DNA of 64,000 nt, taken from positions 1 through 64,000 of the forward strand of contig CAXKVF010000101.1 of assembly GCA_964057225.1 (NCBI GenBank), read 5' to 3'. Numbering within the stretch: the first letter of the stretch is position 1; each line of letters starts with the position of its first letter. Position numbers and translations under genes: made by a program. The stretch comes from Auanema rhodensis. Lineage: Eukaryota; Nematoda; Chromadorea; Rhabditida; Rhabditidae. The notes under the pieces were generated by a model. The model saw only the letters and a program-made list of their open reading frames with translations. It ran no database searches and was not told where the DNA came from. Shown piece after piece: positions 53,505 through 64,000 of this stretch.

Positions 53505-56500
53505 TCCATATTAGTCTAAAAACAAATTTTTATTGATATTGGTGCATGGTAACCATGACTTTGAAATTTACGTGAACTTTAATTTATGCTAATTAAATGT
53601 ACACGTGATGTGCACTTGGTATGTAACTCGCTTCACGTGAAAGATAAAGAGATGCGGTTTTCAAAATTAGATTCCCCATATCCATATTAGTCTAAAAACA
53701 AATTTTTATTGATATTGGTTCATGGTAACCATGACTTTGAAATTTACGTGAACTTTAATTTATGCTAATTAAATGTACACGTGATGTGCACTTGGTATGT
53801 AACTCGCTTCACGTGAAAGATAAAGAGATGCGGTTTTCAAAATTAGATTCCCCATGTCCATATTAGTCTAAAAACAAATTTTTATTGATATTGGTTCATG
53901 GTAACCATGACTTTGAAATTTACGTGAACTTTAATTTATGCTAATTAAATGTACACGTGATGTGCACTTGGTATGTAACTCGCTTCACGTGAAAGATAAA
54001 GAGATGCGGTTTTCAAAATTAGATTCCCCATGTCCGTATTAGTCTAAAAACAAATTTTTATTGATATTGGTTCATGGTAACCATGACTTTGAAATTTACG
54101 TGAACTTTAATTTATGCTAATTAAATGTACACGTGATGTGCACTTGGTATGTAACTCGCTTCACGTGAAAGATAAAGAGATGCGGTTTTCAAAATTAGAT
54201 TCACCATGTCCATATTAGTCTAAAAACAAATTTTTATTGATATTGGTTCATGGTAACCATGACTTTGAAATTTACGTGAACTTTAATTTATGCTAATTAA
54301 ATGTACACGTGATGTGCACTTGGTATGTAACTCGCTTCACGTGAAAGATAAAGAGATGCGGTTTTCAAAATTAGATTCCCCATGTCCATATTAGTCTAAA
54401 AACAACTTTTTATTGATATTGGTTCATGGTAACCATGACTTTGAATTTTACGTGAACTTTAATTTATGCTAATTAAATGTACACGTGATGTGCACTTGGT
54501 ATGTAACTCGCTTCACGTAAAAGATAAAGAGATGCGGTTTTCAAAATTAGATTCACCATGTCCATATTAGTCTAAAAACAAATTTTTATTGATATTGGTT
54601 CATGGTAACCATGACTTTGAATTTAACGTGAACTTTAATTTATGCTAATTAAATGTACACGTGATGTGCACTTGGTATGTAACTCGCTTCACGTGAAAGA
54701 TAAAGAGATGCGGTTTTTAAAATTAGATTTCCCATGTCCATATTAGTCTAAAAACAAATTTTTATTGATATTGGTGCATGGTAACCATGACTTTGAAATT
54801 TACGTGAACTTTAATTTATGCTAATTAAATGTACACGTGATGTGCACTTGGTATGTAACTCGCTTCACGTGAAAGATAAAAAGATGCGGTTTTCAAAATT
54901 AGATTCCCCATGTCCATATTAGTCTAAAAACAAATTTTTATTGATATTGGTGCATGGTAACCATGACTTTGAAATTTACGTGAACTTTAATTTATGCTAA
55001 TTAAATGTACACGTGATGTGCACTTGGTATGTAACTCGCTTCACGTGAAAGATAAAGAGATGCGGTTTTCAAAATTAGATTCCCCATGTCCATATTAGTC
55101 TAAAAACAAATTTTTATTGATATTGGTTCATGGTAACCATGACTTTGAAATTTACGTGAACTTTAATTTATGCTAATTAAATGTACACGTGATGTGCACT
55201 TGGTATGTAACTCGCTTCACGTGAAAGATAAAGAGATGCGGTTTTCAAAATTAGATTCACCATGTCCATATTAGTCTAAAAACAAATTTTTATTGATATT
55301 GGTTCATGGTAACCATGACTTTGAATTTAACGTGAACTTTAATTTATGCTAATTAAATGTACACGTGATGTGCACTTGGTATGTAACTCGCTTCACGTGA
55401 AAGATAAAGAGATGCGGTTTTCAAAATTAGATTCCCCATGTCCATATTAGTCTAAAAACAAATTTTTATTGATATTGGTGCATGGTAACCATGACTTTGA
55501 AATTTACGTGAACTTTAATTTATGCTAATTAAATGTACACGTGATGTGCACTTGGTATGTAACTCGCTTCACGTGAAAGATAAAGAGATGCGGTTTTCAA
55601 AATTAGATTCCCCATGTCCATATTAGTCTAAAAACAAATTTTTATTGATATTGGTTCATGGTAACCATGACTTTGAAATTTACGTGAACTTTAATTTATG
55701 CTAATTAAATGTACACGTGATGTGCACTTGGTATGTAACTCGCTTCACGTGAAAGATAAAGAGATGCGGTTTTCAAAATTAGATTCACCATGTCCATATT
55801 AGTCTAAAAACAAATTTTTATTGATATTGGTTCATGGTAACCATGACTTTGAATTTAACGTGAACTTTAATTTAAGCTAATTAAATGTACACGTGATGTG
55901 CACTTGGTATGTAACTTGCTTCACGTGAAAGATAAAGAGATGCGGTTTTCAAAATTAGATTCCCCATGTCCATATTAGTCTAAAAACAAATTTTTATTGA
56001 TATTGGTGCATGGTAACCATGACTTTGAAATTTACGTGAACTTTAATTTATGCTAATTAAATGTACACGTGATGTGCACTTGGTATGTAACTCGCTTCAC
56101 GTGAAAGATAAAGAGATGCGGTTTTCAAAATTAGATTCCCCATGTCCATATTAGTCTAAAAACAAATTTTTATTGATATTGGTTCATGGTAACCATGACT
56201 TTGAAATTTACGTGAACTTTAATTTATGCTAATTAAATGTACACGTGATGTGCACTTGGTATGTAACTCGCTTCACGTGAAAGATAAAGAGATGCGGTTT
56301 TCAAAATTAGATTCCCCATGTCCATATTAGTCTAAAAACAAATTTTTATTGATATTGGTTCATGGTAACCATGACTTTGAAATTTACGTGAACTTTAATT
56401 TATGCTAATTAAATGTACACGTGATGTGCACTTGGTATGTAACTCGCTTCACGTGAAAGATAAAGAGATGCGGTTTTCAAAATTAGATTCACCATGTCCA

Positions 56501-58432
56501 TATTAGTCTAAAAACAAATTTTTATTGATATTGGTTCATGGTAACCATGACTTTGAATTTAACGTGAACTTTAATTTAAGCTAATTAAATGTACACGTGA
56601 TGTGCACTTGGTATGTAACTCGCTTCACGTGAAAGATAAAGAGATGCGGTTTTCAAAATTAGATTCCCCATGTCCATATTAGTCTAAAAACAAATTTTTA
56701 TTGATATTGGTGCATGGTAACCATGACTTTGAAATTTACGTGAACTTTAATTTATGCTAATTAAATGTACACGTGATGTGCACTTGGTATGTAACTCGCT
56801 TCACGTGAAAGATAAAGAGATGCGGTTTTCAAAATTAGATTCCCCATGTCCATATTAGTCTAAAAACAAATTTTTATTGATATTGGTTCATGGTAACCAT
56901 GACTTTGAAATTTACGTGAACTTTAATTTATGCTAATTAAATGTACACGTGATGTGCACTTGGTATGTAACTCGCTTCACGTGAAAGATAAAGAGATGCG
57001 GTTTTTAAAATTAGATTCCCCATGTCCATATTAGTCTAAAAACAAATTTTTATTGATATTGGTGCATGGTAACCATGACTTTGAAATTTACGTGAACTTT
57101 AATTTATGCTAATTAAATGTACACGTGATGTGCACTTGGTATGTAACTCGCTTCACGTGAAAGATAAAAAGATGCGGTTTTCAAAATTAGATTCCCCATG
57201 TCCATATTAGTCTAAAAACAAATTTTTATTGATATTGGTGCATGGTAACCATGACTTTGAAATTTACGTGAACTTTAATTTATGCTAATTAAATGTACAC
57301 GTGATGTGCACTTGGTATGTAACTCGCTTCACGTGAAAGATAAAAAGATGCGGTTTTCAAAATTAGATTCCCCATGTCCATATTAGTCTAAAAACAAATT
57401 TTTATTGATATTGGTGCATGGTAACCATGACTTTGAAATTTACGTGAACTTTAATTTATGCTAATTAAATGTACACGTGATGTGCACTTGGTATGTAACT
57501 CGCTTCACGTGAAAGATAAAGAGATGCGGTTTTCAAAATTAGATTCCCCATGTCCATATTAGTCTAAAAACAAATTTTTATTGATATTGGTGCATGGTAA
57601 CCATGACTTTGAAATTTACGTGAACTTTAATTTATGCTAATTAAATGTACACGTGATGTGCACTTGGTATGTAACTCGCTTCACGTGAAAGATGAAGAGA
57701 TGCGGTTTTCAAAATTAGATTCCCCATGTCCATATTAGTCTAAAAACAAATTTTTATTGATATTGGTTCATGGTAACCATGACTTTGAAATTTACGTGAA
57801 CTTTAATTTATGCTAATTAAGTGTACACGTGATGTGCACTTGGTATGTAACTCGCTTCACGTGAAAGATAAAGAGATGCGGTTTTCAAAATTAGATTCCC
57901 CATGTCCATATTAGTCTAAAAACAAATTTTTATTGATATTGGTGCATGGTAACCATGACTTTGAAATTTACGTGAACTTTAATTTATGCTAATTAAATGT
58001 ACACGTGATGTGCACTTGGTATGTAACTCGCTTCACGTGAAAGATAAAGAGATGCGGTTTTCAAAATTAGATTCCCCATGTCCATATTAGTCTAAAAACA
58101 AATTTTTATTGATATTGGTTCATGGTAACCATGACTCTCAAATTTACGTGAACTTTAATTTATGCTAATTAAATGTACACGTGATGTGCACTTGGTATGT
58201 AACTCGCTTCACGTGAAAGATAAAGAGATGCGGTTTTCAAAATTAGATTCCCCATGTCCATATTAGTCTAAAAACAAATTTTTATTGATATTGGTTCATG
58301 GTAACCATGACTTTGAAATTTACGTGAACTTTAATTTATGCTAATTAAATGTACACGTGATGTGCACTTGGTATGTAACTCGCTTCACGTGAAAGATAAA
58401 GAGATGCGGTTTTCAAAATTAGATTCCCCATG
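53505..58432 (+). repeat. Sub-array with attcacc, gaatttaacg, tttaagc and taaaaag subtypes
   Basis: Twenty-eight monomers of mixed type. Subtype markers are g145a (taaaaag) at 54,881, 57,169 and 57,345, and t83a (tttaagc) at 55,875 and 56,579, a four-monomer step. Private changes include gtccgtatt near 54,036, aacaactttt near 54,406, g135a at 54,519 and t57c with g59c near 58,137. The monomer at 55,793-55,968, with gaatttaacg, t83a and c125t, has a twin at 61,249-61,424, which is 31 monomers away. No non-satellite sequence was seen. Confidence 0.8.
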
Positions 58433-61400
58433 TCCATATTAGTCTAAAAACAAATTTTTATTGATATTGGTTCATGGTAACCATGACTTTGAAATTTACG
58501 TGAACTTTAATTTATGCTAATTAAATGTACACGTGATGTGCACTTGGTATGTAACTCGCTTCACGTGAAAGATAAAGAGATGCGGTTTTCAAAATTAGAT
58601 TCACCATGTCCATATTAGTCTAAAAACAAATTTTTATTGATATTGGTTCATGGTAACCATGACTTTGAAATTTACGTGAACTTTAATTTATGCTAATTAA
58701 ATGTACACGTGATGTGCACTTGGTATGTAACTCGCTTCACGTGAAAGATAAAGAGATGCGGTTTTCAAAATTAGATTCCCCATGTCCATATTAGTCTAAA
58801 AACAAATTTTTATTGATATTGGTTCATGGTAACCATGACTTTGAATTTTACGTGAACTTTAATTTATGCTAATTAAATGTACACGTGATGTGCACTTGGT
58901 ATGTAACTCGCTTCACGTGAAAGATAAAGAGATGCGGTTTTCAAAATTAGATTCCCCATGTCCATATTAGTCTAAAAACAAATTTTTATTGATATTGGTG
59001 CATGGTAACCATGACTTTGAAATTTACGTGAACTTTAATTTATGCTAATTAAATGTACACGTGATGTGCACTTGGTATGTAACTCGCTTCACGTGAAAGA
59101 TAAAGAGATGCGGTTTTCAAAATTAGATTCCCCATGTCCATATTAGTCTAAAAACAAATTTTTATTGATATTGGTTCATGGTAACCATGACTTTGAAATT
59201 TACGTGAACTTTAATTTATGCTAATTAAATGTACACGTGATGTGCACTTGGTATGTAACTCGCTTCACGTGAAAGATAAAGAGATGCGGTTTTTAAAATT
59301 AGATTCCCGATGTCCATATTAGTCTAAAAACAAATTTTTATTGATATTGGTGCATGGTAACCATGACTTTGAAATTTACGTGAACTTTAATTTATGCTAA
59401 TTAAATGTACACGTGATGTGCACTTGGTATGTAACTCGCTTCACGTGAAAGATAAAAAGATGCGGTTTTCAAAATTAGATTCCCCATGTCCATATTAGTC
59501 TAAAAACAAATTTTTATTGATATTGGTGCATGGTAACCATGACTTTGAAATTTACGTGAACTTTAATTTATGCTAATTAAATGTACACGTGATGTGCACT
59601 TGGTATGTAACTCGCTTCACGTGAAAGATAAAGAGATGCGGTTTTCAAAATTAGATTCCCCATGTCCATATTAGTCTAAAAACAAATTTTTATTGATATT
59701 GGTTCATGGTAACCATGACTTTGAAATTTACGTGAACTTTAATTTATGCTAATTAAATGTACACGTGATGTGCACTTGGTATGTAACTCGCTTCACGTGA
59801 AAGACAAAGAGATGCGGTTTTCAAAATTAGATTCACCATGTCCATATTAGTCTAAAAACAAATTTTTATTGATATTGGTTCATGGTAACCATGACTTTGA
59901 ATTTAACGTGAACTTTAATTTATGCTAATTAAATGTACACGTGATGTGCACTTGGTATGTAACTCGCTTCACGTGAAAGATAAAGAGATGCGGTTTTCAA
60001 AATTAGATTCCCCATGTCCATATTAGTCTAAAAACAAATTTTTATTGATATTGGTGCATGGTAACCATGACTTTGAAATTTACGTGAACTTTAATTTATG
60101 CTAATTAAATGTACACGTGATGTGCACTTGGTATGTAACTCGCTTCACGTGAAAGATAAAGAGATGCGGTTTTCAAAATTAGATTCCCCATGTCCATATT
60201 AGTCTAAAAACAAATTTTTATTGATATTGGTTCATGGTAACCATGACTTTGAAATTTACGTGAACTTTAATTTATGCTAATTAAATGTACACGTGATGTG
60301 CACTTGGTATGTAACTCGCTTCACGTGAAAGATAAAGAGATGCGGTTTTCAAAATTAGATTCACCATGTCCATATTAGTCTAAAAACAAATTTTTATTGA
60401 TATTGGTTCATGGTAACCATGACTTTGAATTTAACGTGAACTTTAATTTAAGCTAATTAAATGTACACGTGATGTGCACTTGGTATGTAACTCGCTTCAC
60501 GTGAAAGATAAAGAGATGCGGTTTTCAAAATTAGATTCCCCATGTCCATATTAGTCTAAAAACAAATTTTTATTGATATTGCTTCATGGTAACCATGACT
60601 TTGAAATTTACGTGAACTTTAATTTATGCTAATTAAATGTACACGTGATGTGCACTTGGTATGTAACTCGCTTCACGTGAAAGATAAAGAGATGCGGTTT
60701 TCAAAATTAGATTCCCCATGTCCATATTAGTCTAAAAACAAATTTTTATTGATATTGGTTCATGGTAACCATGACTTTGAAATTTACGTGAACTTTAATT
60801 TATGCTAATTAAATGTACACGTGATGTGCACTTGGTATGTAACTCGCTTCACGTGAAAGATAAAGAGATGCGGTTTTCAAAATTAGATACCCCATGTCCA
60901 TATTAGTCTAAAAACAAATTTTTATTGATATTGGTTCATGGTAACCATGACTTTGAAATTTACGTGAACTTTAATTTATGCTAATTAAATGTACACGTGA
61001 TGTGCACTTGGTATGTAACTCGCTTCACGTGAGAGATAAAGAGATGCGGTTTTCAAAATTAGATTCCCCATGTCCATAGTAGTCTAAAAACAAATTTTTA
61101 TTGATATTGGTGCATGGTAACCATGACTTTGAAATTTACGTGAACTTTAATTTATGCTAATTAAATGTACACGTGATGTGCACTTGGTATGTAACTCGCT
61201 TCACGTGAAAGATAAAGAGATGCGGTTTTCAAAATTAGATTCACCATGTCCATATTAGTCTAAAAACAAATTTTTATTGATATTGGTTCATGGTAACCAT
61301 GACTTTGAATTTAACGTGAACTTTAATTTAAGCTAATTAAATGTACACGTGATGTGCACTTGGTATGTAACTTGCTTCACGTGAAAGATAAAGAGATGCG

Positions 61401-64000
61401 GTTTTCAAAATTAGATTCCCCATGTCCATATTAGTCTAAAAACAAATTTTTATTGATATTGGTTCATGGTAACCATGACTTTGAAATTTACGTGAACTTT
61501 AATTTATGCTAATTAAATGTACACGTGATGTGCACTTGGTATGTAACTCGCTTCACGTGAAAGATAAAGAGATGCGGTTTTCAAAATTAGATACCCCATG
61601 TCCATATTAGTCTAAAAACAAATTTTTATTGATATTGGTTCATGGTAACCATGACTTTGAAATTTACGTGAACTTTAATTTATGCTAATTAAATGTACAC
61701 GTGATGTGCACTTGGTATGTAACTCGCTTCACGTGAAAGATAAAGAGATGCGGTTTTCAAAATTAGATTCACCATGTCCATATTAGTCTAAAAACAAATT
61801 TTTATTGATATTGGTTCATGGTAACCATGACTTTGAAATTTACGTGAACTTTAATTTATGCTAATTAAATGTACACGTGATGTGCACTTGGTATGTAACT
61901 CGCTTCACGTGAAAGATAAAGAGATGCGGTTTTCAAAATTAGATTCCCCATGTCCATATTAGTCTAAAAACAAATTTTTATTGATATTGGTTCATGGTAA
62001 CCATGACTTTGAATTTTACGTGAACTTTAATTTATGCTAATTAAATGTACACGTGATGTGCACTTGGTATGTAACTCGCTTCACGTGAAAGATAAAGAGA
62101 TGCGGTTTTCAAAATTAGATTCCCCATGTCCATATTAGTCTAAAAACAAATTTTTATTGATATTGGTGCATGGTAACCATGACTTTGAAATTTACGTGAA
62201 CTTTAATTTATGCTAATTAAATGTACACGTGATGTGCACTTGGTATGTAACTCGCTTCACGTGAAAGATAAAGAGATGCGGTTTTCAAAATTAGATTCCC
62301 CATGTCCATATTAGTCTAAAAACAAATTTTTATTGATATTGGTTCATGGTAACCATGACTTTGAAATTTACGTGAACTTTAATTTATGCTAATTAAATGT
62401 ACACGTGATGTGCACTTGGTATGTAACTCGCTTCACGTGAAAGATAAAGAGATGCGGTTTTTAAAATTAGATTCCCGATGTCCATATTAGTCTAAAAACA
62501 AATTTTTATTGATATTGGTGCATGGTAACCATGACTTTGAAATTTACGTGAACTTTAATTTATGCTAATTAAATGTACACGTGATGTGCACTTGGTATGT
62601 AACTCGCTTCACGTGAAAGATAAAAAGATGCGGTTTTCAAAATTAGATTCCCCATGTCCATATTAGTCTAAAAACAAATTTTTATTGATATTGGTGCATG
62701 GTAACCATGACTTTGAAATTTACGTGAACTTTAATTTATGCTAATTAAATGTACACGTGATGTGCACTTGGTATGTAACTCGCTTCACGTGAAAGATAAA
62801 GAGATGCGGTTTTCAAAATTAGATTCCCCATGTCCATATTAGTCTAAAAACAAATTTTTATTGATATTGGTTCATGGTAACCATGACTTTGAAATTTACG
62901 TGAACTTTAATTTATGCTAATTAAATGTACACGTGATGTGCACTTGGTATGTAACTCGCTTCACGTGAAAGACAAAGAGATGCGGTTTTCAAAATTAGAT
63001 TCACCATGTCCATATTAGTCTAAAAACAAATTTTTATTGATATTGGTTCATGGTAACCATGACTTTGAATTTAACGTGAACTTTAATTTATGCTAATTAA
63101 ATGTACACGTGATGTGCACTTGGTATGTAACTCGCTTCACGTGAAAGATAAAGAGATGCGGTTTTCAAAATTAGATTCCCCATGTCCATATTAGTCTAAA
63201 AACAAATTTTTATTGATATTGGTGCATGGTAACCATGACTTTGAAATTTACGTGAACTTTAATTTATGCTAATTAAATGTACACGTGATGTGCACTTGGT
63301 ATGTAACTCGCTTCACGTGAAAGATAAAGAGATGCGGTTTTCAAAATTAGATTCCCCATGTCCATATTAGTCTAAAAACAAATTTTTATTGATATTGGTT
63401 CATGGTAACCATGACTTTGAAATTTACGTGAACTTTAATTTATGCTAATTAAATGTACACGTGATGTGCACTTGGTATGTAACTCGCTTCACGTGAAAGA
63501 TAAAGAGATGCGGTTTTCAAAATTAGATTCACCATGTCCATATTAGTCTAAAAACAAATTTTTATTGATATTGGTTCATGGTAACCATGACTTTGAATTT
63601 AACGTGAACTTTAATTTAAGCTAATTAAATGTACACGTGATGTGCACTTGGTATGTAACTCGCTTCACGTGAAAGATAAAGAGATGCGGTTTTCAAAATT
63701 AGATTCCCCATGTCCATATTAGTCTAAAAACAAATTTTTATTGATATTGCTTCATGGTAACCATGACTTTGAAATTTACGTGAACTTTAATTTATGCTAA
63801 TTAAATGTACACGTGATGTGCACTTGGTATGTAACTCGCTTCACGTGAAAGATAAAGAGATGCGGTTTTCAAAATTAGATTCCCCATGTCCATATTAGTC
63901 TAAAAACAAATTTTTATTGATATTGGTTCATGGTAACCATGACTTTGAAATTTACGTGAACTTTAATTTATGCTAATTAAATGTACACGTGATGTGCACT
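58433..64000 (+). repeat. 18-monomer tandem duplication (3,168 bp), second unit truncated by the window
   Basis: Unit 1 is 58,433-61,600 and unit 2 starts at 61,601 and runs off the window. Markers paired at 3,168 bp are attcacc 58,603/61,771, gaattttacg near 58,843/62,011, cccgatg 59,309/62,477, g145a 59,457/62,625, t141c (gacaaag) 59,805/62,973, t83a 60,451/63,619 and gcttc 60,582/63,750. The gcttc subtype is otherwise absent right of about 38 kb, so these two monomers share one origin. Inside unit 1, ataccc at 60,889 and 61,593 marks a four-monomer duplication. Confidence 0.9.
63889..64000 (+). repeat. Partial last monomer (112 bp)
   Basis: The last unit begins with tccatattag at 63,889 and is cut by the window end after monomer position 112. 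It matches the consensus. The array clearly continues beyond the window. Confidence 0.95.

Larger units (their letters stand above)
1..64000 (+). repeat. 176-bp satellite DNA array, 363 full monomers plus a partial
   Basis: The entire window is a tandem head-to-tail array of a 176-bp monomer, about 32% GC (56 G/C of 176 in the consensus). With the unit starting at tccatattag, monomers begin at 1, then at 178 + 176k up to 40,658, then at 40,833 + 176k to the end. No monomer is inverted, no unique sequence or transposon interrupts the array, and neither array end is reached. Most copies differ from the consensus at only a few positions, so homogenisation has been strong and recent. Length and organisation are typical of centromeric or pericentromeric satellites of plants and animals. 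That role is inference, since no centromere-specific mark is readable from sequence. No coding gene, rRNA or tRNA was seen on either strand. Confidence 0.99.

Noticed and set aside
1-64000. CRISPR array
   Set aside because: The period is regular, but the whole 176 bp repeats. There are no short repeats separated by unique spacers and no cas genes.
1-64000. CENP-B box
   Set aside because: I looked for the TTCG....A..CGGG pattern. The consensus has no match. The only TTCG at a similar place is created by the insertion near 131 and lacks the rest.
1-64000. Coding tandem-repeat protein
   Set aside because: A unit of 176 bp is not divisible by 3, and stops occur in every frame of the consensus across successive units.
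1-64000. Transposon, terminal repeats, rRNA, tRNA or telomere repeats
   Set aside because: No departure from the monomer longer than one base was found on either strand, so there is no room for such elements.
1-64000. A novel gene system (defence, biosynthetic or mobile)
   Set aside because: There is no gene content. What is notable is the satellite architecture itself.

Overview
The whole 64-kb window is one uninterrupted head-to-tail satellite DNA array. The monomer is 176 bp and about 32% GC, and it always runs in the same direction. Counting from the motif tccatattag, the window holds 363 complete monomers and a 112-bp partial one at the right end. The array runs off both ends. I see no gene, RNA gene, transposon, CRISPR array or unique sequence. 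The only open frames, of about 60 codons, arise where a point variant removes a recurrent stop; they are not genes. Array phase, checked at many marker positions, is broken only twice: a 1-bp insertion at about 131 and a 1-bp deletion at about 40,686.

The sequence suggests a eukaryotic centromeric, pericentromeric or other heterochromatic block. The monomer length (nucleosome plus linker) and homogeneity fit a centromere satellite, but nothing here proves centromere function. The species cannot be identified. A short stretch, gtccatattagtct, resembles part of the Arabidopsis 178-bp centromere satellite as I remember it (13 of 14 bases). This weakly suggests a Brassicaceae-like plant.

Diagnostic point variants show layered higher-order structure. 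1-7.2 kb: consensus-like monomers with a 4-monomer duplication. 7.2-12.5 kb: a 16-monomer-period duplication. 12.0-13.7 kb: a 6-monomer-period duplication. 15.3-30.6 kb and 31.9-50.65 kb: two copies of one very large segmental duplication. Copy 2 later gained 12-, 4- and 14-monomer tandem duplications, among other whole-monomer changes. 50.7-53.5 kb: a 9-monomer duplication. 53.5-58.4 kb: mixed monomers. 58.4-64.0 kb: an 18-monomer tandem duplication cut off by the window edge.

Within the monomer, variation is uneven. Positions 37-40 and 62-65 and the 156-174 segment carry most subtype changes, while about 95-135 is almost invariant across 363 copies. The monomer also carries three ACGTGA boxes spaced 33 and 32 bp, a 15-bp dyad and a 10-bp palindrome. 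These are the best candidates for protein-binding or structural signals. All counts and alignments were made by eye.
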